A DNA stretch of 64,000 nt from Streptoverticillium olivoreticuli subsp. olivoreticuli. GTDB lineage: Bacteria > Actinomycetota > Actinomycetes > Streptomycetales > Streptomycetaceae. The notes under the pieces were generated by a model that had not been told where the DNA came from, ran no database searches, and saw only the letters and a program-made list of their open reading frames with translations. A program made the position numbers and the translations under genes. Of the stretch, positions 1 through 7,645 are shown one piece after another (positions within the stretch are counted from its first letter, which is position 1; each line of letters starts with the position of its first letter). The stretch is from assembly GCF_003391135.1 (NCBI RefSeq), contig NZ_CP031455.1, forward strand, positions 3,875,001 to 3,939,000, in the 5' to 3' direction.

Positions 1-2
1 TC

Positions 3-302
3 GGCTGCGCGGCGGTGCTGACCGCGTGTTTCTTCGCCTGGGTCCCGCGCCGCACGGTGTGGTTCACGACTCTGGGCGCGGGGACGCTGTACGGCTATCT
101 GCTGCACGGCTTCCTGATCAAGCTGTCCCGCTGGCAGGAGTGGTACGACGCCTACGCCTGGATCCGCCGGCCGGTCGGCGTGGTCGTGGTGACCCTGATC
201 GCGATCGTGGTGATGACGGCGCTGTGCAGCCCGCCCGTGCGGCGGGTGTTCCGCTTCGCGATGGAGCCGAAGATGGAATGGGCCTTCCGCAAGCAGCGCT
301 GA
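3..302 (+). CDS. Acyltransferase-family membrane protein, C-terminal fragment
   Basis: Only the last ~99 residues are in the window; the start lies upstream. The fragment has two hydrophobic segments (one near the left edge through TLYGYLLHGFLI, one at VGVVVVTLIAIVVMTALCS) and a basic tail. The YLLHGFLI-type helix followed by a terminal membrane span resembles the C-terminus of acyltransferase-3/fucose-4-O-acetylase-like integral membrane proteins that move acyl groups onto extracytoplasmic glycans. The substrate cannot be inferred. The stop (300-302) lies two bases from the 3' end of the convergent HD gene, so the two transcripts must overlap or terminate inside each other. Family assignment is moderate because the catalytic N-terminal part is missing. 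Confidence 0.6.
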   Translation, partial: GCAAVLTACFFAWVPRRTVWFTTLGAGTLYGYLLHGFLIKLSRWQEWYDAYAWIRRPVGVVVVTLIAIVVMTALCSPPVRRVFRFAMEPKMEWAFRKQR

Positions 303-303
303 G

Positions 304-759
304 TCAGCCGGTGGGCGCGTCCAGGCCGAGGAGGGCGCGCATCCGCGCGTACTTCAGCCGGAGCCGTTCGCGGGTGGCCGGGTCGAGCGCCGCGGCCCGC
401 CGCGGGTCGGAGTTGTGGGCGAGGTCCGCCTCCTTGACCAGCAGCGCGCCCGGGGTGGCCAGGATGCGGGCGGCGTACGCCTCCGGTGCCTCCCCCGCCC
501 GCTTGGTGACCGCCAGCACGATGTCCTTGGTCCGCTGCGGCAGGTCGGCCCGCGCCAGCCACTCCTCGGTGACGGCACCGTCCTCGACGGCGTCGTGCAG
601 CCACGCGGCGGCGATCTGTTCATCGCCGCCGCCTCTTTCGCGTACGCCTTCGGCCACGGCGGCCAGGTGCTCCGCGTAGGGGCGGCCTGCCTTGTCCTTC
701 TGCGCGGCGTGCGCTTGCCTTGCGAAGGCTTCCACGGCGTCCAGGGGCATGGGTGGCAT
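304..759 (-). CDS. HD-domain protein (RelA/SpoT-hydrolase-like fold)
   Basis: 151 residues, a compact single HD domain. Visible metal-ligand pattern: His31 in YAEHL, His55-Asp56 in WLHDAVED followed by Glu59/Asp60, and a later Asp in KEADLAHNSD, the order seen in HD_4/SpoT-type phosphohydrolases and small alarmone hydrolases. It may hydrolyse a nucleotide or ppGpp-like substrate, but the short length and lack of synthetase, TGS or ACT domains mean it is not a bifunctional Rel. The start at 759 has a GGAG-like ribosome site about six bases upstream. It is convergent with the acyltransferase and has the SpoIIE-type phosphatase gene upstream on the same strand, about 110 bp away. Family is confident, substrate unknown. 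Confidence 0.75.
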   Translation of the reverse strand: MPPMPLDAVEAFARQAHAAQKDKAGRPYAEHLAAVAEGVRERGGGDEQIAAAWLHDAVEDGAVTEEWLARADLPQRTKDIVLAVTKRAGEAPEAYAARILATPGALLVKEADLAHNSDPRRAAALDPATRERLRLKYARMRALLGLDAPTG

Positions 760-868
760 GTCGTCTCCGTGAGCGTTGTTCGGTGCCGGTGCGCTGTCCT
801 TCGGCTGCGGGTCGGTGGGGGCTGATCGCGCAGTTCCCCGCGCCCCTTACGGGGCGCACCCGTCACCA

Positions 869-2005
869 TCAGGTGCGGCAGATCAAGAGCAGCGCTCGGT
901 CGTCGTTGACGTCCTTCGCCACCGCTTCGATCAAGTGCCAGGCCGCGCCCTGGAAGCCGGCGGAGACGTAGCGGTCCGCTTCGCCCGTGAGGCGGTCCAT
1001 GCCCTCGGTCAGGTCCCGGTCCGACGTCTCGACCAGGCCGTCCGTGAAGAGCATCAGGACGTCCCCCGGGGACAGCTTTCCCTTTATCGGGTCGAACTGG
1101 GCTCCGTCGTAGACCCCGAGGAGCGGTCCCTCGGCGGCCTTCTCCTCCCAGCGGCCGGTGCCCGCGCTGAGCTGGAGGCCCGGCAGGTGACCCGCGGAGA
1201 ACATCTCGTAGTCCCCGCTGTCCAGGTCCAGGACGAGGTGGACGGAGGTCGCGAAGCCCTCGTCCCAGTCCTGCCGGAGCAGATAGCCGTTGGCGGCGGG
1301 CAGGAAGGAGTGCGGCGGCAGCGAGCCCAGCAGCCCGCCGAAGGCCCCGGACAGCAGGAGGGCACGCGAGGCGGCGTCCATGCCCTTGCCGGAGACGTCG
1401 GTCAGCACGATCTCCAGGGTGCGGCCGCCGTTGGTGCGGGCCGCGACCACGAAGTCGCCGGAGAAGGACTGCCCGCCGGCGGGGCGCAGGGCCATCTCGC
1501 GGTGCCAGCCGCGCGGCAGTTTGGGGAGCTTGCTCTGGACGCGGATGCGTTCGCGCAGGTCGAAGAGCATGGTGCCGCCGCGCCGCCAGGGCACGCCGAC
1601 GCGGCTGCGGAACTGTGCGATGAGCAGCCCGAGGAAGCCCACCGCGGCGACGACGAGGATCGTGCCGGGGGTGACCCGGCCGTCACCGTGCACGGCCCGG
1701 TCCAGGGCGTAGGACTCCACGATGAGCGCGACGGCGGACGCCGCGTAGAGGGCCAGCAGGCTGGCGGGGCGCAGCAGGAGGCCGCCCGCCACGATGGGCA
1801 GGACGAGCGCGGAGGGCGCGCACCACTCGGGCAGCGCGATGGTGCCGCCCGCGAGCGCGGGGACGGCGAGCAGCAGGGCGGCCAGCGCGATCCAGTCGGA
1901 GCCGTCGCCGCGGAAGTAGTCGACCCCGGCTTTGCGCATGCTCGTGCGGGCCCGGTGCAGTGCTTTGCGCATCCGGGCCGTCGGGGTCTCCGCACCGCCA
2001 GTCAT
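869..2005 (-). CDS. Membrane-anchored PP2C/SpoIIE-type serine phosphatase
   Basis: 378 residues. A hydrophobic N-terminal half (about residues 38-125) forms three or four membrane spans, followed by a cytoplasmic SpoIIE/RsbU-type phosphatase domain from about residue 165. PPM metal-binding motifs are visible: GDFV near the domain start, TDVSGKGMDAA, FTDGLVE and the terminal NDDRALLL. Family members dephosphorylate anti-anti-sigma factors in partner-switching cascades, which are numerous in Streptomyces. There is no PAS, GAF or HATPase domain, so sensing probably goes through the membrane part. No anti-sigma or STAS partner is adjacent. The ribosome site in front of the 2005 ATG is weak, so an internal start (Met12) is possible. 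Confidence 0.88.
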   Translation of the reverse strand: MTGGAETPTARMRKALHRARTSMRKAGVDYFRGDGSDWIALAALLLAVPALAGGTIALPEWCAPSALVLPIVAGGLLLRPASLLALYAASAVALIVESYALDRAVHGDGRVTPGTILVVAAVGFLGLLIAQFRSRVGVPWRRGGTMLFDLRERIRVQSKLPKLPRGWHREMALRPAGGQSFSGDFVVAARTNGGRTLEIVLTDVSGKGMDAASRALLLSGAFGGLLGSLPPHSFLPAANGYLLRQDWDEGFATSVHLVLDLDSGDYEMFSAGHLPGLQLSAGTGRWEEKAAEGPLLGVYDGAQFDPIKGKLSPGDVLMLFTDGLVETSDRDLTEGMDRLTGEADRYVSAGFQGAAWHLIEAVAKDVNDDRALLLICRT

Positions 2006-2184
2006 TGCATCGTGACCTTATCCACCCATTCGGCGGTGCGTCGACTCACGCCGCGCCGACGCGGCCGACCGCGGCGGACCTGCGAAGAGCTGGGAGAAGC
2101 CGTGGGACGCACCATGTCGCACGGATGGGCACCTTATGCGAAATTCGTTCGCCCGCGCGGGAATCCGCTGCTACTCATGGGCTC

Positions 2185-3411
2185 ATGACGACAGAGTTGC
2201 GTGTACTGCGCCCGGCGGAGTGGGACCAGTGGTACGGGTCGCTGGAGTTGGCGTTCGGCGGCATGCCCGAGCCCGCCGAGGAGCTCGCGCTGTGGCGGGA
2301 GCTGACCCTGTTCGACCGGTCGCTGGGCGTCTGGGACGGGGATGAAGTCGTGGGCACGACGGGGGCGTTCGACTTCCGGATCGCCGTGCCGGGCGGTGCC
2401 CTGGTCCCGGCGGCCGGGGTGACGATGGTGGGCGTGCGGCCGACGCACCGGCGGCACGGGGTGCTGCGGAGCATGATGCGGCGCCAGTTGGACGACGTCC
2501 GGGCCTGGGGCGAGCCGCTCGCCGTGCTGACGGCTTCGGAGCCGGACATCTACGGGCGGTTCGGCTACGGCCCGGCGACGCACCTGGTGCGGGCCCGCAT
2601 CGACACGGACCGGGTGCGGCTGTCCATGCCGGACGGCGCGGACGGCGTGCGGCTCCGCTTGTCGAAGCCCGAGAAGGCGCGCGACGCGTGCGAGGCGGTG
2701 TACGCGCGCCGGGTGACCTCCCGGCCCGCGATGCTGGAGCGCCGGCCCGGCTGGGAGGCGCTGCCGCTGCTGGACGCGCCGAGCCGCCGCGGTGACGGTT
2801 CGCCGCTGCAGTGCGTGCTGGCCGAGGTGGACGGCCGGACGGTGGGCTACGCCCGCTATTTCGTCCGGCCCCGGTCGGACGACGCCTCCTACGGCTCGGT
2901 GCTGCTGCGCGATGTGGAGGCGCTGACCCCCGCCGCGTACGCCGCGCTGTGGCGCTTCCTGTTCGACCTGGACCTGACCAACGAGATCGTGGCCCGCGAC
3001 CGGCCGTCCGACGACCCGCTGTGGCAGCTGGTCGACGACGTCCGGCGCTGCCGACTCACGTCGGAGGACTCGCTGCACCTGCGGCTGGTCGAGGTGGGGG
3101 CGGCGCTGGCGGCCCGTACGTACCAGGCCCCGGTGGACGTGGTGTTCGAGGTCGAGGACGCCTTCTGCCCCTGGAACGCGGGGCGCTGGCGGCTGACCGG
3201 CGATGCCAAGGGGGCGTCCTGCGAGCGCACTGAGGACGCGGCCGATCTGGCCCTGTCCGTACGGGAGCTGGGCTCGGTGTATCTCGGCGGGGCGTCCCTG
3301 ATCTCGCTGGCCGGTGCGGGGCGGGTGCGGGAGCTGCGGGAGGGGGCGCTGCACGAGGCGTCGGTGGCGTTCGGCAGCCCGGTGGCCCCGTGGCTGCCGC
3401 ACGGTTTCTGA
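2185..3411 (+). CDS. Eis-like GNAT N-acetyltransferase
   Basis: 408 residues from ATG 2185; the frame stays open upstream to 1960, but the family N-terminus begins here. Tandem GNAT architecture with a C-terminal sterol-carrier-like domain, as in mycobacterial Eis. The acetyl-CoA loop reads VRPTHRRHGVLRSMMRRQL (about residues 78-96), the conserved SEPDIYGRFGYG tyrosine region is present, and the protein ends in Phe, matching the C-terminal carboxylate that acts as base in Eis enzymes. Eis proteins acetylate amines of aminoglycosides or of protein/peptide lysines. The natural substrate here is unknown and resistance should not be assumed. It is divergent from the phosphatase gene, with a 179-bp gap serving both promoters. 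Confidence 0.88.
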   Translation: MTTELRVLRPAEWDQWYGSLELAFGGMPEPAEELALWRELTLFDRSLGVWDGDEVVGTTGAFDFRIAVPGGALVPAAGVTMVGVRPTHRRHGVLRSMMRRQLDDVRAWGEPLAVLTASEPDIYGRFGYGPATHLVRARIDTDRVRLSMPDGADGVRLRLSKPEKARDACEAVYARRVTSRPAMLERRPGWEALPLLDAPSRRGDGSPLQCVLAEVDGRTVGYARYFVRPRSDDASYGSVLLRDVEALTPAAYAALWRFLFDLDLTNEIVARDRPSDDPLWQLVDDVRRCRLTSEDSLHLRLVEVGAALAARTYQAPVDVVFEVEDAFCPWNAGRWRLTGDAKGASCERTEDAADLALSVRELGSVYLGGASLISLAGAGRVRELREGALHEASVAFGSPVAPWLPHGF

Positions 3412-3441
3412 CGGTGCGTCGGCTTTTGGGGTGACATGGCG

Positions 3442-4251
3442 TCAGCGCTGCTGACAGGCGGGGCACCAGAAGAGGTTGCGGGCGGCGAGATCGGCGGTGC
3501 GGATCTCGCCGCCGCAGATGTGGCAGGGCTGCCGGGCCCGGCGGTAGACGTACACCTCGCCGCCGTGGTCGTCCACGCGCGGCGGGCGGCCCATGGCCTC
3601 GGGGGTGTGCTCGGGGCGCACGGTGTCGATCCTGTTGTTGCGCACGCCCTCACGCATCAGGCCGACCAGATCCGACCAGATCGCGTCCCATTCCGGACGG
3701 GTGAGATCGCGACCGAGGCGGTAAGGGTCGATCCCGTGCCGGAAGAGGACCTCGGCGCGGTAGACGTTGCCGACGCCCGCGATGACCTTCTGGTCCATGA
3801 GCAGGGCGGCGACCGTCGTACGGCTGCGGCTGACGCGGGCCCAGGCGGCCTCGCCGTCGTCCTGTGCGCGCAGCGGGTCGGGGCCGAGCCGGTCGTGTAT
3901 CGCCTGCTTCTCCCTCTCGGTGACGAGGGCGCAGGTGGTGGGGCCGCGCAGGTCGGCGTACGCGGTGGCGGTCGCGAGCCGCAGCCGCACGGTGTCGGTG
4001 GGCGGGGGGACGGGGGCGTCGCCGAGGGTGTACTTCCCGAAGAGGCCGAGGTGGATGTGGATCCATCGGCTGTCGCCGAACCCCAGGAAGAGGTGCTTGC
4101 CGTGGGCTTCGGCGGAGGTGAGGGGGTTGCCGTCGAGGAGGGCGGCGCTGTCCTCGAATTTGCCTTGCGGGCTGGTCACGCGGACCTTGTGGTTGCCGAA
4201 CCGCTCTTCGTGGTCCTGGGCGAGCCGGTGGATCGTATGCCCCTCGGGCAC
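3442..4251 (-). CDS. Fpg/Nei-family DNA glycosylase / AP lyase (Nei2-like)
   Basis: 269 residues. It begins MPEGHTIHRLA: Pro2 (the Schiff-base nucleophile after Met removal) and Glu3 are intact. The conserved lysine is in HGKHLF, the helix-two-turn-helix region reads DQKVIAGVGNVYRAE, and a C-terminal zinc finger has the form CxxC-x16-CxxC (CHIC...CPAC). Removes oxidised pyrimidines or purines and nicks the abasic site. The N-terminal sequence is closer to actinobacterial Nei2 than to MutM. It lies downstream of rpiB on the same strand, as in mycobacteria (Rv2465c-Rv2464c), but a MITE-like repeat fills the gap and may split or weaken co-transcription. Confidence 0.92.
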   Translation of the reverse strand: MPEGHTIHRLAQDHEERFGNHKVRVTSPQGKFEDSAALLDGNPLTSAEAHGKHLFLGFGDSRWIHIHLGLFGKYTLGDAPVPPPTDTVRLRLATATAYADLRGPTTCALVTEREKQAIHDRLGPDPLRAQDDGEAAWARVSRSRTTVAALLMDQKVIAGVGNVYRAEVLFRHGIDPYRLGRDLTRPEWDAIWSDLVGLMREGVRNNRIDTVRPEHTPEAMGRPPRVDDHGGEVYVYRRARQPCHICGGEIRTADLAARNLFWCPACQQR

Positions 4252-4293
4252 GGCGTCTCCTGCGGAGTGCGGTCTGGTTCTGGGCGCGGCTTA

Positions 4294-4532
4294 TTTGTTC
4301 CCCTGTCCCGCCCCTTCCCGAAACCGGGGAGACCCCGGACCCCCAGCGCCCTGCGGGCGCGTCCTCAATCTCCCCCAGCTACCGCTGGGAGGTGCCCCCA
4401 CGGGCTGAAATCAGCCCGTCCGGCGATTGAGGACAACGCGGCGAAGCCGTGTTGCGGGGTCCGGGGCGAAGCCCCCACGCGGCGGAGCCGCAAATCGGAT
4501 GCAGCCGGGAAGGGGCGGGACTGGGGAACAAA
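4294..4532. repeat. MITE-like element with 27-nt terminal inverted repeats
   Basis: The 308-bp rpiB-nei gap is mostly this element. Bases 4294-4320 (TTTGTTCCCC, then CCCGCCCCTTCCCG) pair with 4506-4532 as a near-perfect 27-nt inverted repeat with one mismatch. Inside are a GCGTCCTCAATC module (4359-4370), a hairpin TCCCCCAGC...GCTGGGA (about 4371-4391), the palindrome CGGGCTGAAATCAGCCCG (4401-4418), then CGTCCGGCGATTGAGGAC and a GGGGTCCGGGG module. The same modules recur elsewhere in the window. No coding capacity. Confidence 0.8.
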
Positions 4533-4559
4533 GCCCCCGGCGCGGGCCGGGCCAGGGCG

Positions 4560-5048
4560 TCAGCCCTGCTGCGGGTGGTGGGCCGGGATCGGGGGGAGTT
4601 CGCCGGTCTGCTCGTAGTGGCTGAGCATCTCGATGCGGCGGGTGTGGCGCTCCTCACCCGAGTACGGCGTGGCCAGGAAGATCTCGACGAACTTCGTCGC
4701 CTCTTCCTGGGTGTGCATCCGCCCGCCGACGCTGATCACGTTGGCGTTGTTGTGCTCACGCCCGAGGGCGGCCGTCTGCTCGCTCCAGGCAAGGGCGGCC
4801 CGTACGCCCTTGACCTTGTTCGCGGCGATCTGCTCGCCGTTGCCGGAGCCGCCGATCACGATGCCGAGGCTGTCGGGGTCGGCCGCGGTCCGCTCCGCGG
4901 CGCGGAGGCAGAACGGCGGGTAGTCGTCCTGGGCGTCATAGATGTGCGGGCCGCAGTCGACGGGGTCATGGCCCTGGGCCGTGAGCCACTCGACGAGGTG
5001 GTTCTTGAGTTCGTAGCCGGCATGGTCGGAGCCGAGATACACGCGCAT
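4560..5048 (-). CDS. rpiB: Ribose-5-phosphate isomerase B
   Basis: 162 residues, the usual RpiB/LacAB length. Begins MRVYLGSDHAGYELK; the substrate-phosphate and active-site loop reads GIVIGGSGNGEQIAANKVKG, and the NVISVGGR strand follows. As in mycobacterial RpiB, the loop has Ser and Glu (GGSGNGE) rather than the Cys base of the E. coli type. Interconverts ribose-5-phosphate and ribulose-5-phosphate in the pentose phosphate pathway. The nei-like gene lies downstream. The order nei, rpiB, DsbA-like, pepN is conserved in mycobacteria; here the DsbA-like gene and pepN sit about 7.5 kb away. The extended C-terminal tail (ELPPIPAHHPQQG) is typical of streptomycete copies. Confidence 0.95.
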   Translation of the reverse strand: MRVYLGSDHAGYELKNHLVEWLTAQGHDPVDCGPHIYDAQDDYPPFCLRAAERTAADPDSLGIVIGGSGNGEQIAANKVKGVRAALAWSEQTAALGREHNNANVISVGGRMHTQEEATKFVEIFLATPYSGEERHTRRIEMLSHYEQTGELPPIPAHHPQQG

Positions 5049-5154
5049 GCGACCGAGTGTGGCACGAGTGGGGACCGGGCTCCGCCTCAGGGCTCGCCGC
5101 GCGCTCCCCCGATCACAACGATACGGATTCGACTCTTCCCGATCACACCTTCGA

Positions 5155-5191
5155 AAAGTTCTAATGCGGGAACTCGTAACCCGAGAACTTT
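5155..5191 (+). promoter_or_regulatory. Inverted repeat directly upstream of permease 1 RBS
   Basis: AAAGTTCT (5155-5162) and AGAACTTT (5184-5191) are perfect inverted 8-mers separated by 21 nt; inside, CGGG and CCCG can pair too. The right arm abuts the AAGGA ribosome site (5192-5196) of the permease at 5205. It could be an operator or an RNA hairpin limiting translation. A direct repeat CCCGATCACA occurs at about 5108 and 5139. Confidence 0.4.
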
Positions 5192-5204
5192 AAGGAACGA
5201 ACTC

Positions 5205-6653
5205 ATGGCCACATCGCCGACTCCGACAAAGGCGTCGCACAACGGCGCCCCCGGGCAGGCCGACGCGCCGGCCCAGGACGGCCTGAAGGCCGGACTCAAG
5301 AACCGCCACCTCTCCATGATCGCCATCGGCGGCGTGATCGGTGCCGGTCTCTTCGTCGGCTCCGCCTCCGGCATCGCCGCGGCCGGCCCCGGCATCCTCA
5401 TCTCCTACGCGCTCGTCGGCGCGATGGTCGTCTTCGTGATGCGGATGCTCGGTGAGATGGCCGCCGCCAATCCGACCTCCGGCTCCTTCTCCGCCTACGC
5501 GGACCGGGCGCTGGGCCGCTGGGCGGGCTTCTCCATCGGCTGGCTGTACTGGTTCTTCTGGGTCGTGGTGCTCGCGGTCGAGGCGACCGCCGGTGCCAAG
5601 ATCCTGGAGGGCTGGATCCCGGCCGTGCCGCAGTGGGCCTGGGCGCTGATCGTCATGGTGCTGCTGACCGTGACCAACCTGGGGTCGGTCAGCTCGTACG
5701 GCGAGTTCGAGTTCTGGTTCGCCGGGATCAAGGTCGTCGCGATCGGCGCGTTCGTGGTCATCGGTCTGCTGGCCGTGTTCGGCGTGCTGCCGGGCGCGCA
5801 CAGCGACACCGCGGGGATATCGAACCTCACCTCGCACGGGGGATTCCTGCCGAACGGCCCGGGGGCGATCCTCACCGGTGTCCTGATGGTCGTCTTCTCC
5901 TTCATGGGCAGTGAGATCGTCACCCTCGCCGCCGGTGAGTCCGAGGACCCGCGGCGCGCGGTCACCAAGGCCACCAACAGCGTGATCTGGCGCATCGGCG
6001 TCTTCTACCTGGGCTCGATCTTCGTGGTCGTCTCCCTGCTGCCGTGGAACTCCAAGGAGATCGCCGACAAGGGCAGCTATGTCGCCGCCCTCGACTCCAT
6101 CGGCATCCCGCACGCCGGCGAGATCATGAACGTGATCGTCCTGACCGCCGTGCTCTCCTGCCTCAACTCCGGCCTCTACACGGCCTCCCGTATGGCCTTC
6201 TCGCTGGGGCAGCGCGGCGACGCCCCGCGGGCCTTCGCCCGGGTGAGCAAGAACGGTGTGCCGCGGATCGCGATCCTGGGTTCGGTCGTCTTCGGCTTCG
6301 TGTCGGTCGTCTTCAACTACGTGTGGCCCGACACCGTCTTCAAGTTCCTGCTGAACTCCTCGGGTGCCATCGCCCTCTTCGTCTGGCTGGTCATCTGTGT
6401 CACCCAGCTGAAGATGCGCGGCATCATCCTGCGCGAGATGCCGGAGAAGCTCGTGGTGCGGATGTGGCTCTTCCCGTATCTGACCTGGGCCACCATCGGC
6501 ATGATCACCTTCGTGCTGGGCTACATGCTCTACGACGGCGGCGACAATCGTGAGCAGGTGCTGCTCTCGACGCTGCTCGGTGTGATCGTCGTGGGGGTCG
6601 GGCTCGTCCTGGACCGCCGTCGGCGCGCGGTGAAGGCCGCCGCCGGGCAGTAA
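5205..6653 (+). CDS. Amino-acid permease (APC superfamily, AAT/GabP-like), copy 1
   Basis: 482 residues from ATG 5205 (AAGGA upstream); upstream in-frame sequence is not protein-like. Twelve predicted membrane spans. The first carries the family signature LSMIAIGGVIGAGLFVGSA, which shapes the substrate carboxylate site, followed by RMLGEM and the conserved EFEFWFAGIKV. Proton-coupled uptake of an amino acid or GABA at the cytoplasmic membrane is the family role; specificity cannot be read. It is the first of three paralogues within 5.5 kb (copies at 7646 and 9255), all plus strand but each with its own leader. Transcription ends at the hairpin at 6675-6726, shared with convergent bioY. Confidence 0.9.
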   Translation: MATSPTPTKASHNGAPGQADAPAQDGLKAGLKNRHLSMIAIGGVIGAGLFVGSASGIAAAGPGILISYALVGAMVVFVMRMLGEMAAANPTSGSFSAYADRALGRWAGFSIGWLYWFFWVVVLAVEATAGAKILEGWIPAVPQWAWALIVMVLLTVTNLGSVSSYGEFEFWFAGIKVVAIGAFVVIGLLAVFGVLPGAHSDTAGISNLTSHGGFLPNGPGAILTGVLMVVFSFMGSEIVTLAAGESEDPRRAVTKATNSVIWRIGVFYLGSIFVVVSLLPWNSKEIADKGSYVAALDSIGIPHAGEIMNVIVLTAVLSCLNSGLYTASRMAFSLGQRGDAPRAFARVSKNGVPRIAILGSVVFGFVSVVFNYVWPDTVFKFLLNSSGAIALFVWLVICVTQLKMRGIILREMPEKLVVRMWLFPYLTWATIGMITFVLGYMLYDGGDNREQVLLSTLLGVIVVGVGLVLDRRRRAVKAAAGQ

Positions 6654-6674
6654 CCGCCGAGGGACGCGAACACA

Positions 6675-6726
6675 TACGGGCCGGGCCCGCACCCTGACTG
6701 GATCAGGGGTGCGGGCCCGGCCCGTA
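6675..6726. terminator. Bidirectional terminator between permease 1 and bioY
   Basis: Long GC-rich hairpin: TACGGGCCGGGCCCGCACCC pairs with its complement ending CCCGTA at 6726, with one bulged base near the loop. It lies between convergent 3' ends (6653 and 6746), so it probably serves both. No long T-run, as is usual in Streptomyces. Confidence 0.8.
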
Positions 6727-6745
6727 CGCGTTGCCAGGAAGGGAC

Positions 6746-7351
6746 TCAGCCCCGTCGGCCCAGCAGCTTCCACGCCGCCGGGAGCGCGCCCATCGCGAGG
6801 GCCGCCTTGAGCGCGTCACCGATCAGGAACGGGGTCAGGCCCGCGGCGACGGCGTCGGTCAGGGAGAGGTGGGCGTACAGCGCGAGATAGGGGACGCCCA
6901 CCGCGTAGATGATCGCGGAGCCCAGCGCCATGGTGCCCGCGGTGCGCAGCGCGGAGCGGTCGGCGCCCCGGCGGGCGAGAGCGCCCGCGACGGTGGCGGC
7001 GAGCATCATGCCGAGGACGTAGCCGAAGGAGGCGAAGCCCGCGCCGGACCGGGCCTCGGCGAACCACGGCACGCCCGCCATGCCGACCAGGGCGTAGAGC
7101 GCGAGGGAGAGGAAGCCGCGCCGCGCGCCGAGCGCGGTGCCGACGAGGAGGACGGCGAAGGTCTGGCCGGTGACGGGGACGGGCGAGCCCGGGACCGGGA
7201 CGGCTATCTGGGCGGCGACGCCGGTGAGCGCCGCGCCGCCGAGGATCAGGGCGGCGTCGCGGACGCGGGACCGGCCCGCCGTGGACAGGGCGGGGAAGAG
7301 CGCGTCGGCGAGGACCGTACCGGTCCGGGTTACTGGGGCAGCGGTGGCCAT
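6746..7351 (-). CDS. bioY: Biotin transporter S component BioY
   Basis: 201 residues with six hydrophobic segments. BioY features visible: AQIAVPVPGSPVPVTGQTFAV (the PVPxTxQT biotin-site loop), LGARRGFLSLALYALVGMAGVPWF, and the glycine-rich FASFGYVLGM segment. BioY is the substrate-binding component of ECF biotin transporters. No bioM or bioN is adjacent, so it must act alone or share an energy-coupling module encoded elsewhere. The start at 7351 has a GGAG ribosome site. It sits between two unrelated permease genes and is divergent from permease 2 across a 294-bp gap. Confidence 0.93.
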   Translation of the reverse strand: MATAAPVTRTGTVLADALFPALSTAGRSRVRDAALILGGAALTGVAAQIAVPVPGSPVPVTGQTFAVLLVGTALGARRGFLSLALYALVGMAGVPWFAEARSGAGFASFGYVLGMMLAATVAGALARRGADRSALRTAGTMALGSAIIYAVGVPYLALYAHLSLTDAVAAGLTPFLIGDALKAALAMGALPAAWKLLGRRG

Positions 7352-7375
7352 CGGTACTCCGCGTCATAAAAGAAG

Positions 7376-7392
7376 GTCAGGGACACCGTGAC
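7376..7392 (-). promoter_or_regulatory. Candidate operator upstream of bioY
   Basis: GTCAGGG ACA CCGTGAC, a 17-bp inverted repeat with one mismatched pair, 25 bp upstream of the bioY start. Placement fits a repressor site. It does not match the BirA or BioQ consensus sequences I know, so the regulator is open. Confidence 0.3.
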
Positions 7393-7645
7393 GTTAATCC
7401 AGGGGCCGGGCGTGGACACCGGGCGACCGTGACAAGGCGGTCCGCCCGGCTTTGGAGAGTTCCGAGCGGATCCGCCGCCGGTCGGCGCTGATAAGGGCGC
7501 GCCCTTCCCACTCCGTTCCCGGGCCATGCGTGATGCTCGTCACGACGGACCGGCGAAGCTTGGCGTCGGCCGCCCGCTCGGGAGAGTGTGGAGTACCTTC
7601 GCAGCCTTTTTGCGCCCATCGCACAGATCCGAGAGTACGAGCGCC

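Noticed and set aside
2185..3411. Dedicated aminoglycoside-resistance gene
   Set aside because: Eis-like fold is clear, but resistance is not a general property of the family and there is no resistance context.
6746..7351. Complete ECF biotin transporter locus
   Set aside because: Only bioY is present; no bioM, bioN or biotin synthesis gene is adjacent.
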